A DNA stretch of 64,000 nt, from NCBI GenBank assembly GCA_950097015.1, contig CATNEN010000001.1, forward strand, positions 6,557,501-6,621,500. Direction: 5' to 3'. Positions 1 to 10,500 of this stretch are shown in pieces. Source of the DNA: Macrostomum hystrix. Lineage: Eukaryota; Platyhelminthes; Macrostomidae. The notes beneath the pieces were generated by a model, which did no database searches, had not been told where the DNA came from, and saw nothing but the letters and a program-made list of their open reading frames with translations. The translations under genes were made by a program, and so were the position numbers. How positions within the stretch are numbered: the first letter of the stretch is position 1; every line of letters starts with the position of its first letter.

Positions 1-205
1 GATTCTGGTCATACAATCAGGATTATTCTGGTCATACAATCAGAATGATTCTGGTCATACAATCGGAATGATTCTGGTCATACAATCGGAATGATTCTGG
101 TCATACAATCGGAATGATTCTGGTCATACAATCGGAATGATTCTGGTCATACAATCGGAATGATTCTGGTCATACAATCAGAATGATTCTGGTCATACAG
201 TCTGG
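1..205. repeat. 23-bp tandem repeat (about 9 copies)
   Basis: About nine head-to-tail copies of a 23-bp unit built on GATTCTGGTCATACAATC plus a short variable end. The array starts at or before the window edge and decays after about 200. No coding potential is seen. Confidence 0.9.
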
Positions 206-319
206 ATGAAATAATTGGTATGGCTCTATTCATATCCAGAAATGAAATTGGTCATAAGAGCTGAATGACACAATTCGGATGAATCTGTGGTCACTGTACA
301 GGTTAATGAGCAGTCACCG

Positions 320-1800
320 CTAATCCTCTCTCGCCAGATCCTTAAACTCCTTCCAACTTTGTTCCAAATGAAACGACCATCGCCTAACATGCTGGGAAGT
401 GTGCTCAACAGCCCTACTAATCATGTTGACGTAGAGCTCAAGATAATTCTTGGCGGGTTCGACGCTGATGCTGTGCTTCAGGCTGATCAAAGCAGACCTA
501 GTAGCCAGTCGAACAGCCAGCAGCTGCTGTCGATGTTGCTTCTGTCGCCAGCTCAGGCCGCCGGCAACCGCCGTTATTAGTATTCTTCTTTGAAGGAACA
601 TTGTGTCGAGTTGTTCTCGTTCGTCAGGTGCACCAGAATAGCTGTTCGATCCGAAATTGATTGGTTGCGTAACAACGAATTGCTGCCAATTGTTCAGGTA
701 GGGTCGATACAATTGCTCAGGTGACAGAACTTCCAGGCCTGGAGTAACTGCGGGATTTGGGCGCTAAATTGTTAGACACGATACTTGTTAGACATGATAC
801 TTGTTAGACACGATATTTGTTAGACAAGTTACTTGTTAGACACGATAATTATTAGACACGATACTTGTTAGACATGATACTTGTTAGACACGATACTTGT
901 TAGACATGACACTTGTTAGACATGATACTTGTTAGACACGATACTTGTTAGACATGATACTTGTTAGACACAATAATTGTTAGACACGATACTTGTTAGA
1001 CAATTTACTTGTTAGACACGATTCTTATTCGACACGATACTTGTTAGACACGATACTTGTTAGACACGATAATTGTTATACAAGGTACTTGTTAGATATT
1101 ATAATTTTTAGATATGATACTTGTTAGACAAGACACTTGTTAGACACGATAATTGTTAGACATGATACTTGTTAGACATGACTGCTTATACTGTACCTGA
1201 ATAGGCTCCGTCCTCACTTTCCGAAAATCCAATATCAACTTCGGTGTCTGCTCCATCATGGTCGGTCGCCCTGAAGTCTTGATAAAGTTTAGCACGCAAA
1301 TTCTCAGGATTTACACCGGGATCTAGCGGAAACGCCACCTCATTGCCATAGACTATGGCTGGATTCGCTTGAGTGGAATCTCGACTCATGTTCATCAGCT
1401 GTCGTCGAGCAATCTCAGCTAATTGGCCATTGTTTTCTCTTGCCATTGTCTCCAAGTCAGCAATCCAACTGTCGCTTATCAACTGACCAATCGGGTTCAG
1501 CCGCTGTGTCAGCTCTGACATGAATCTTTGAAGCGCTTTCTGACGACATCCGCCAGATTGTACCAGATTGTCCATTGCCAAACGCAACAGTCGGGACTGT
1601 TGAATTTCGGTGAGTTTGGCGAAGCTCGGACAATGCTGGAGTGCTTGAGCAAGGCTTAGGCTTGGCAAATGATAGACTAGCATGCGGTGGGTGAAGACAA
1701 ACCCCAGTGGCTCCAGCTGATGTCGCGCTATCAACAAATCGTCGGGCGTCATCGCCAATGTTGCGGTGCCTTCGGCTTCATCGCGATCTGGTGTCGTCAT
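320..1800 (-). CDS. Unrecognised two-exon protein, 343 aa from the first ATG
   Basis: Two exons join cleanly: 1197-1800 (donor CAG|GTACAGT, phase 1) and 320-747 (acceptor CCCGCAG), giving 344 codons with the stop at 320-322. The open frame extends 5' to about 1869 without another ATG, so the true start may lie in an upstream exon. The product is leucine-rich and helical, with an acidic stretch near residues 185-200 just before the junction, and a basic, helical C-terminal part. No signal peptide, membrane span or family motif is recognised, so I assign no function. The 450-bp intron is filled with a 16-bp minisatellite. That two good splice sites and a continuing frame coincide argues the gene is real. 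Confidence 0.6.
770..1182. repeat. 16-bp minisatellite in an intron
   Basis: About 25 degenerate copies of a 16-bp unit (TTGTTAGACACGATAC) fill the intron of the 320-1800 gene. Copies vary mainly as ACACG/ACATG/ACAAG. The TTAGACAC core recurs in two other minisatellites of this window (11395-11880 and 31830-32045). Confidence 0.9.
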
Positions 1801-1869
1801 TTCTAGTGGATTGGAATCTAGAAAGAATTTATCAACATTTATATTGGTTCTAAGATTTCCTGTGCCCAC

Positions 1870-2254
1870 TATTGTGCTTGAGTCAATGTGTCAGGTCTGA
1901 ATTTCCGGTGCATTCAACGCTGATCATGCCTATAACCGTTCGATTTAATTGATCTAATAAAAATTGCGTCAATGAGCTAATTGAAAGGTGGCTGCGATGC
2001 TTCCGAAACCAATTATTGGCTTCAAAACTCACGTATAATGAAATAAAAATAATTCCATGAGGGCTGAAGTCACTGGCACATTATGTCGTGACAGTCAACC
2101 CGCAGCAATTCTGCCTAAATTTCGCTGATGCCTAAACACACACCACACACTTAGTTTGTAAACTTGGCCAGTCAGCTTTAGTTCACTAATTATCCCACTG
2201 GCAAAGTAGTTAGTTACTTATCTTTTTAGCTCGTAACATATCCCCTGGGTTAAA
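1870..2254. other. Non-coding DNA
   Basis: AT-rich sequence between the 5' side of the 320-1800 gene and the satellite array. It probably holds the promoter or a further intron of that gene. I see no recognisable element. Confidence 0.5.
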
Positions 2255-3305
2255 GAAGTATCCCCTCAGTTAGAGAATTATCCCCTCAGTTAGTGAATTA
2301 TCCCCTCAGTTAGTGAATTATCCCCTCAGTTAGTGAATTATCCCCTCAGTTAGAGAATTATCCCCTCAGTTAGTGAATTATCCTCTCAGTTAGAGAATAA
2401 TCCTCTGAGAGAATTATCCCCTCAGTTGGAGAATTATCCCCTCAGTTAGAGAATTATCCTATCAGTTAGTGAATTATCCCCTTAGTTAGTGAATTATCCC
2501 CTCAGTTAGAGAATTATCCCCTCAGTTAGTGAATTATCCCCTCAGTTAGAGAATTATCCCCTCAGTTAGAGAATTATCCCCTCAGTTAGAGAATTATCCC
2601 CTCAGTTAGAGAATTATCCCCTCAGTTAGAGAATTATCCCCTCAGTTAGTGAATTATCCTCTGAGAGAATTATCCCCTCAGTTGGAGAATTATCCCCTCA
2701 GTGAATTATCCCCTCAGTTAGAAAATTATCCCCTTAGTTAGAGAATTATCCCAGACGAGCCTCTTTCTTCCCCAGCGAGGAACAAGCTGCAGGAAGGACC
2801 GAACACGGACCTCCCTGACTGGCCCCGCGCCATCGGCCGATTGCGGGTCTTTCAGGGATTAGCGGAATGGGCGACTCCCGCCTCCCCGCTGCGTCCGTCG
2901 GACCGCCCTGCAGATAAGTCAAGTAAGTCAAGTAGAGAATTATCCCCTCAGTTAGTGAATTATCCCCTCAGTTAGAGAATTATCCCCTCAGTTAGAGAAT
3001 TATCCCCTCAGTTAGTGAATTATCCCCTCAGTTAGTGAATTATCCCCTCAGTTAGTGAATTATCCCCTCAGTTAGTGAATTATCCCCTCAGTTAGAGAAT
3101 TATCCCCTCAGTTAGTGAATTATCCTCTGAGAGAATTATCCCCTCAGTTAGAGAATTATACCCTCAGTTAGAGAATTATACCCTCAGTTAGAGAATTATC
3201 CCCTCAGTTAGAGAATTATCCCCTCAGTTAGAGAATTATCCCCTCAGTTAGTGAATTATCCTCTGAGAGAATTATCCCCTCAGTTAGAGAATTATCCCAC
3301 TTAGT
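2255..3305. repeat. 20-bp satellite array, about 1 kb
   Basis: About 40 copies of a 20-bp unit (GAATTATCCCCTCAGTTAGA, T at position 19 in many copies). Rarer short variants with CCTCTGAGAGAA recur at several places, which indicates amplification of multi-unit blocks. The array is interrupted once, at about 2750-2933, by a GC-rich insert. Confidence 0.95.
2750..2933. other. GC-rich insert inside the satellite array
   Basis: About 184 bp that is far more GC-rich than everything around it and splits the 20-bp array. The repeat resumes in register after a short AAGTCAAGTAAGTCAAGT junction. One minus-strand frame is open throughout (about 61 codons), but its translation matches nothing I recognise and no consensus splice sites stand out. 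It could be a gene fragment captured during array repair, a foreign insert or an assembly artefact. Confidence 0.6.
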
Positions 3306-5540
3306 TAGAAAAAATTCTCCTCATTTCTCAACTTATCTCCATCGTGTGCTGTACGATATTCAATAATTTTAGCAAAATGATCCTAAAAAGGACACAATAT
3401 AATATATTTACCTGTTATTTTTTAGCTCATTGATTGTCAACATCAACTGTCCTTCAGTCAATCAATGTCAGATGCGATAATTTTTTCCGAATGCGCACTG
3501 TTCCAATGTTCGTCCAGATTAATGCTGAAATTGTAATTTAGCTCGTAATAGATTATAGGTATATTATCGATCGAGTAAAATAGTAATTAACTCGATTCGT
3601 AAAGCTAAAATGGAAGGGAATTAACTTGTATTTGCCGTTGATTAGTAGCACTGCCACATGCATGTAACATCAATTCTGGGTGTTTCATCCATTGGCTATA
3701 TGCAAGAGACGAAAATCAATGTACAGTTGTGTAAAGCTTTTCTGCATGCAGTCCCTCTTATTCTCTCCCTTCAAAATCATTTTCTCTTTCTCTTTCTTTC
3801 CTCTAAAGCTCGTTGCTATGAACAGTCAAACCAGCCGTGAGTTATTTATAGCTATAGCTGGGGTTTGAAATCTCTGTACTTTTGTTCGTTCAAAGCCTCG
3901 CCCTATATAACGCTTTGACCAGCAATCGGACGAGACTGCAGGAAAGGAAAATTTACGAGTGGATAACGTACACTCATTTCTTTCTGGCTTTCTTGTACGA
4001 GTACAATTTTCTTGTACAAAATCTATACAGTTAAATATCTTGACAGGGTAGATTTATGAAACTTTACAAATTATTCGCTGATGGAAGAAATTTAATTGGG
4101 ATGATGTGATGGCCTCACCAGTCCATTGACTGGAAAGCTGTACGAGGTACACAGCTTTCGAAAGTGCCGAGAAATACTGCGGCGTGCCTATGCCAACTGG
4201 TTGTACATTATGCTCTGATCATTTAGTTTAAATTTATAAACTTACAAGTTCAATGGCACCTGTCAAGGTTTTCACATGACGAGAGAGCGCACTGTGACAA
4301 TTTTCCTCCATGCATAAATTTCGCATAGAGATCGCATTTGCCGACATAAGTAGGTAATTGGGCACGGTTTCTGTATACAATTTATGATCGTAGGTTTACG
4401 GTTCACGACGAATAAGTTACATTTTCAACAGAGAATTATAATTGTCACCCCAATTTTACAGTGGCAAATATAAGGGTGGGTGGCTAGAGATGGGTGGCAA
4501 TAATATAAGCGAGAGACTCTATATTTTTGAAGAGATGCTCAATGGACCCCCTAATCCGGACTCGATCACTGACAGCGATTGCAGCCTAAGTTAAGCACGC
4601 CCAATGCTCTTGAAGTACATAAATGATGAGCCTAAAACTGCACAGCAGATTACAGCTGTGGCCACGGCTAATTATTCTACATAAATTTAAGCAGCCTCTA
4701 GAAGCGAACAAAGCGGACCAAATCTTAAGTATATTGCAACATGGCCAGTGTCAAAGAGACTTTTATATTAGGCGGACTTTGAAATCCCATACGATCTAAT
4801 ATATGACTGCAGACAAAAACTATTTTTTTCTCTGCTAGTTGTCAGTAGATTTAAATGCATTACGAGTTCAATCTCAACTCTCAAGAGTCAAGACTAACTG
4901 TTAATTAAAGCAGACGTACTCTGTCTTCCACAAAAGATTTTAATTCTAAGTCAAAGTCATAAATCTACATGGTCAGCTCGCAGGCTTAACTAGCGTGCTA
5001 TATCCGCATTTAGCAAATGGGACGCTAGCTTAGTTAGAAAATCTTGTTCGGATTTTTTAGTAAATATTTTTGCTTTTGTGTATTAAAATATAATATATAT
5101 GCTAAAATAAGTGACGTCAATTTTGCTCTTTTGTTTTACTCATTAGCAGCAGACCGATTCCTTGGAGAATTTAACTTGTGCGCGGTGTTATAATTAAATA
5201 CGGTGCAATTGCGATATCGGGAGTTGAAATTAATTGCTTTTCAGCCTTTGTATAAAAATAAATATGTAAATAAGTTTAAATATATTTAACTTACATTGGA
5301 CTCTTTTTAAATTTATAGAAGCATCACCTCTAGGTTATATTATGGTTTTTCTTATCTGCTTGCTTTTTATTATAAAAGATGTACATTTATTAATGAAAAG
5401 TGTAAGTATTAAGTTATCTTTATTAAAAAAAGACATAAATGTAAAATTTTTGGTATGAAAATTTAATATTTAAAGTAAATTAAAGCCACAAAGAAGCTTT
5501 AGACTCATGCTGGTTTTAAGAGCTGCAATTGCAGAGGGCA

Positions 5541-5605
5541 ATATTGTTCGTAATATATATATATATATTTATATAATATATATATAATACGAACAATATA
5601 TATAT
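5541..5605. repeat. AT-rich palindrome
   Basis: A near-perfect inverted repeat: ATTGTTCGTAATATATAT on the left is answered by its complement ending in TACGAACAAT. It could extrude as a hairpin. It may be a very small MITE relic or simply a slippage-grown AT tract. Confidence 0.7.
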
Positions 5606-5959
5606 ATGACTAGACACATGGTTTCCTATTAAAATTATAATGCCTTTTCCTGACATTGGCATACCCTATCTGTCTTTCAAACAGACTTATATTTGTATGA
5701 TCTAAATTGTTTCCCTATCTCTTTAAGCTAATTTCTTGTCCTCAAACTGAAACTATAATGTACTAGTTTCCCATTTAAGACCTTCCCATTAATGAGATTC
5801 CTATTTTACTACAATCAATAAAACAGAAATTGTATAAAAACAGAGTTGTCAAAAATTTATTTCAAACAACATTATTGTTCTTCTGCGACAAAAAGATAAA
5901 AAGTTTGTTCCCTTGATAATGCATGTGGCGATTGGATTTAAATTATACTTTTTAGTTAC

Positions 5960-6160
5960 TATGTATGTGTATAAATATGTATACATATATAAATATAGAT
6001 ATATATTTGTATTTGTATAGTATTGTATATCTTATATATACATATACATATACATATGTATACATATACATGTACATATGCATATACACTTATATATATA
6101 TGTATACATATATACATATATACATCATATATACATTATATAAACGTTATATATAAAATT
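5960..6160. repeat. TA/TATACA microsatellite
   Basis: An alternating TATACA/TATATG tract of about 200 bp. The open frame across it encodes only a Tyr/Ile-rich low-complexity string and is not a gene. Confidence 0.85.
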
Positions 6161-6617
6161 TTGACGTTATGTTTAAAAACTTAGTTTTTCCATTTTTTGT
6201 AATATGGAGTTGTTACTGAAGTTTTAACTTTAACTATTTTGCTACTTTGGGTAGTCAAGTTAGAGTTTGAAATTGTGCCTCTAAAAGTGGTGATGATCAT
6301 ATTTGTACAAAATCTCGTTACAAATTGCATTTAAGGATTTTTTTCTAAAGTTGTAAGTTTGAGACGCTTCAAGTGGAGATAGATAGGAAGTAAAAATTGC
6401 AATCTTGTTCTTGTGTTACACAAAAAAATCGATGTTTTCATTTATTACTAACCCTAAATGCGTGTACAGTAGCTCTTGTGAAAAAAAACTGATTTAAAGA
6501 GACGATTTTTTAATTACACGGGCTCGCATGATCATACACACCATTTACTAATGTGAACTTATGCTTATTAAAAGTGTAGATTAAACGAAAAAATGAACAA
6601 ACGGTGGTAGAACTTAC

Positions 6618-6641
6618 CTGGATATTTTCTCAGGCATTGTT
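6618..6641 (-). other. Possible tiny first coding exon on the minus strand
   Basis: On the minus strand a strong acceptor (eight T then CAG) is followed by AACAATG, six further codons and a perfect donor (CCAG|GTAAGT). It could be a 24-bp exon carrying the start codon (M-P-E-K-I-S, phase 2) of a gene lying to the left, possibly the 320-1800 gene, but I found no convincing phase-matched acceptor there. This is speculative. Confidence 0.25.
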
Positions 6642-7539
6642 CTGAAAAAAAACTGCAGATTTTAATCAAATAGAAAATCGTTTATGCGCCTGCAAATCTG
6701 ATCAATTGGATCTTCCATTTGACGCAAACGTTTGTAATAAATAATGTTTTCACTGTCACGGCACCGCATTTATACCAGTGCGGGCAGGTCTAAAAACTCC
6801 GGATCTTCCGCGCCATGCAGCCTTCCTGGGTCCCACGTTCAGCTCAACTCTCCCACTCTTCAACTCTATAAAATTTTTGCGCAATTTTCCTACCCCACTT
6901 AACCGTTGCTATGGAAACCGGAAAAATGCAGCACTTTAAAAAAAACCAATGGGAGAGAGAAACAGACAGAGAGATATAATTTGGGAGAGGCACATTGGAC
7001 GGGGCATTTTTGTTGCCAAGAGTGAGGCCGACTGCATCATACTCAGGATGGAAACAAAAGAGATAGAAGGGCCATTAGAATGAGTGCTGTCCCATTGTTT
7101 AGCTTTCAGCAGGGTTAGGAGAGTACAGACTTTCATGACCGCGAGCGATCGATTGGGCAAACCAACAGGTGCGCATATTTTGCATGGGGGGATAGAGTTG
7201 CCTATGGGAAGATATGACTCTTTGGGATGATATTTTGAGGCAGGGGGTTATTCATGGGACGAAATGTTTGGGGGAGGCAGTAAGTGAACTTGGATTTCAT
7301 GATCGCTCCCTATTTTACTGGGGCCACATCTTTTTCCTCTAAAAAATCTTGAAAGCAGATAAACATCGCGAATTTAAGCGACTGTAGAACTTTACAACTG
7401 AAATAGTTCACTTCATTTAAACAAACATGTTAAAAAAGCACATTGGTGGAAAGGACATGTTTAAGAACATGTAAGCGTTGTGTTCTTGGCTGCCAAACAA
7501 ACAAGCAATTCAGTTATAACACGTAAAACATTTTATTCT

Positions 7540-10500
7540 AGCTTTCCAAATCTTGAATCCTTTCAGCGCCACCCAGGTACTCGTGGCGAAGAACACGAAG
7601 AATTTGTTCAACGCCAACACATTGCGCAACATTCAACAATATTACGCAACTATGAACGAATACGACGAGCATGGCTGGGCGCTGATTCATCATTCGGCGC
7701 AGAAATCGCTGTTAAAATCGATCGAGAAATTTGTCCAGACCAATCGGAATCAATTGGAGCTTGAGACTAAGGATGAGAACAGGTACACCGCATTGCTAGT
7801 GGCGGTCAAGTTTGGCCAGTTGACAGCTGTCAAACTGCTGACAGACCTCGGCTCCCAGCTCGATGCCACCACTGCTCAGGGTTTGAACGCTGTCGAATTA
7901 GCTACCAGCGAGGGTCACGTGGATATTGTGGAATATTTTGTCACTCTGAATTCTGCTAAGCTAAAACCGTGGCCGATTTTGTTTAAATTGTTGGCTTCAT
8001 TGGCTGAAGATGATGTCTACACAGCGGCGCGGTGTTTGAAGCCGCTACTGCAGGTGAGGAATGAACTGGAATGGGAAGTGGAAGGAAGAAGAATCGGGAA
8101 GTAAAGAAGCAAAGAAAGCAGTCATGAGTAATGAAGACAGAGAAAGATGAGGGGAGAGAGGGGAAGATGAGGAGGGAGAGGGGAAGATGAGGAGGGAGAG
8201 GGAAAGATGAAGAGGGAGAGGGGAAGATGAGGAGGGAGAGGGGAAGATGAGGAGGGAGAGGGAAAGATGAGGAGGGAGAGGTAAAAATGAGGAGGGAGAG
8301 GGAAAGATGAGGAGGGAGAGGGGAAGATGAGGAGGGGGAGGGAAAGATGAGGATGGAGAGGGGAAGATGAGGAGGGGGAGGGAAAGATGAGGATGGAGAG
8401 GGAAAGATGAGGAGGGAGAGGGGAAGATGAGGAGGGAGAGGGGAAGATGAGGAGGGAGAGGGGAAGATGAGGAGGGAGAGGGGAAGATGAGGAGGGAGAG
8501 GGAAAGATGAGGAGGGAGAGGGAAAGATGAGGAGGGAGAGGGAAAGATGAGGAGGGAGAGGGAAAGATGAGGAGGGAGAGGGGAAGATGAGGAGGGAGAG
8601 GGAAAGATGAGGAGGGAGAGGGGAAGATGAGGAGGGAGTTGGGAAGATGAGGAGGGAGAGGGAAAGATGAGGAGGGAGAGGGGAAGATGAGGAGGGAGAG
8701 GGAAAGATGAGGAGGGAGAGGGGAAGATGAGGAGGGAGTTGGGAAGATGAGGAGGGAGAGGGGAAGATGAGGAGGGAGAGGGGAAGATGAGGAGGGGGAG
8801 GAAAAGATGAGGAGGGAGAGGGAAAGATGAGGAGGGAGAGGGAAAGATGAGGAGGGAGAGGGAAAGATGAGGAGGGAGAGGGGAAGATGAGGCCGGAGGG
8901 TAAATTCTATTCCCAAGCACCCGAACTCAATTCCGTCAGGAGCGGCCAGACGGCAGTGTGAGTCGGCACTGGGAGGCGGCCCTCGACAATGGCCTGGTCC
9001 CGGCTGTTGTGGCGTCACTGCGCAATGACATCGACACCCGAGCCAAGCTGACCAGCCTGCGGCTGCTGCTCCACCTGACTCCGGCCCCGGCTGTCCAAGC
9101 TGCCATCCTGACTCATCCGGACGCTCTCAGTGCGTTGAATCGTCTAGTTGAGTCGGCGGCGGCTCAGCCCAGCCAATCGCCGAACGGAGCCGCCCTGCTA
9201 AGAATTCTCGGCCGTTGCTACCGGATTCTATCCGACTCGAAGCCTGAACAGGCCACCGCTTGCGTCAAGGCTGGCGGGCTGGCTGCTCTCTGCCGCTGCC
9301 TCGGCTTCCTGTCTGGCGAGTCCGAGCCGGACGCTCTAGCTGAAGTCGTCGAAGCCATCGGAGCCATGGTTAAGGTGGGTTCATCGCCAGCTGCGACGCA
9401 GAAATATTGCCTCACTACCTACTACTCACTCAATCAGTTTCCTCTCTCCCCTCTCCTCTCTCCTCTGTCCTCTCTCCTCTGTCCTCTCTCCTCTGTGCTC
9501 TCTCCTCTGTCCTCTCTCCTTTTGTCCTCTCTCCTCTGTGCTCTCTCCTCTGTCCTCTCTCCTTTTGTCCTCTCTCCTCTGTGCTCTCTCCTCTGTCCTC
9601 TCTCCTCTGTCCTCTCTCCTCTGTGCTCTCTCCTCTGTCCTCTCTCCTTTTGTCCTCTCTCCTCTGTGCTCTCTCCTCTGTCCTCTCTCCTTTTGTCCTC
9701 TCTCCTCTGTGCTCTCTCCTCTGTCCTCTCTCTTTCTGTCCTCTCTCCTCTGTGCTCTCTCCTCTGTCCTCTCTCCTCTGTGCTCTCTCCTCTGTCCTCT
9801 CTCCTCTGTCCTCTCTCCTTATGTCCTCTCTCCTCTGTCCTCTCTCCTCTGTCCTCTCTCTTTCTGTCCTCTCTCCTCTGTGCTCTCTCCTTCTGTCCTC
9901 TCTCCTCTGTGCTCTCTCCTCTGTCCTCTCTCCTTATGTCCTCTCTCCTTATGTCCTCTCTCCTTATGCCCTCTCTCCTCTGTCCTCTCTCTTTCTGTCC
10001 TCTCTCCTCTGTTCTCTCTCCTCTGTCCTCTCTCCTCTGTCCTCTCTCCTTATGCCCTCTCTCCTCTGTCCTCTCTCCTCTGTGCTCTCTCCTTCTGTCC
10101 TCTCTCCTTATGTCCTCTCTCCTTATGTCCTCTCTCCTCTGTCCTCTCTCCTCTCTCCACTCTCTCTTCTCTCATTTCTCTCTCCTCTTGTCTCCATATT
10201 CTAAACGCTAAAGTTCCTAGTAAAATTGGATTCCCTCAGAAGAACGGCAGTCACCAGTCGCTGGTGCACAAAGAATCCGCCACTATTCGCCAGCTGGTGT
10301 CCTTCTATCGCCGCAGGGCAGACGGAGAGCCGTGCCTGCACAAGGGCCTGCTTTTCGCCCTGACCCACTGCGTGTCCTCTTTGGCCGATGGACACCGGGG
10401 TAAGGGATGATTTGTTTTTCTGCTTTCTGTTTACTAAATCCTTATTCACCACTTTGGATAGGCTATTCACCTATTTGGATAGGCTATTCACCCATTTTGA

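Larger units (their letters stand above)
3306..7538. other. Long AT-rich non-coding stretch
   Basis: No convincing protein-coding exon on the plus strand. It contains an AT palindrome (5541-5605), a TATACA-rich microsatellite (5960-6160), a SINE-A fragment (about 4107-4175) and a possible 24-bp minus-strand start exon (6618-6641). Upstream exons or the promoter of ANKAR may lie here, but I cannot place them. Confidence 0.6.

Noticed and set aside
5965-6156. Tyr/Ile-rich 63-codon frame
   Set aside because: It lies in a TA-rich microsatellite.
8045-9018. Minus-strand open frames of about 290 codons rich in Ser, Pro and Leu
   Set aside because: They are created by the 20-bp purine repeat in ANKAR intron 1; there is no sequence diversity, and they run into the exon of ANKAR on the other strand.
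9407-10410. Plus-strand Ser/Leu-rich frames continuing from ANKAR exon 2
   Set aside because: The exon has a proper donor at 9374 and the next exon starts at 10240 in the right phase; the rest is the pyrimidine repeat.
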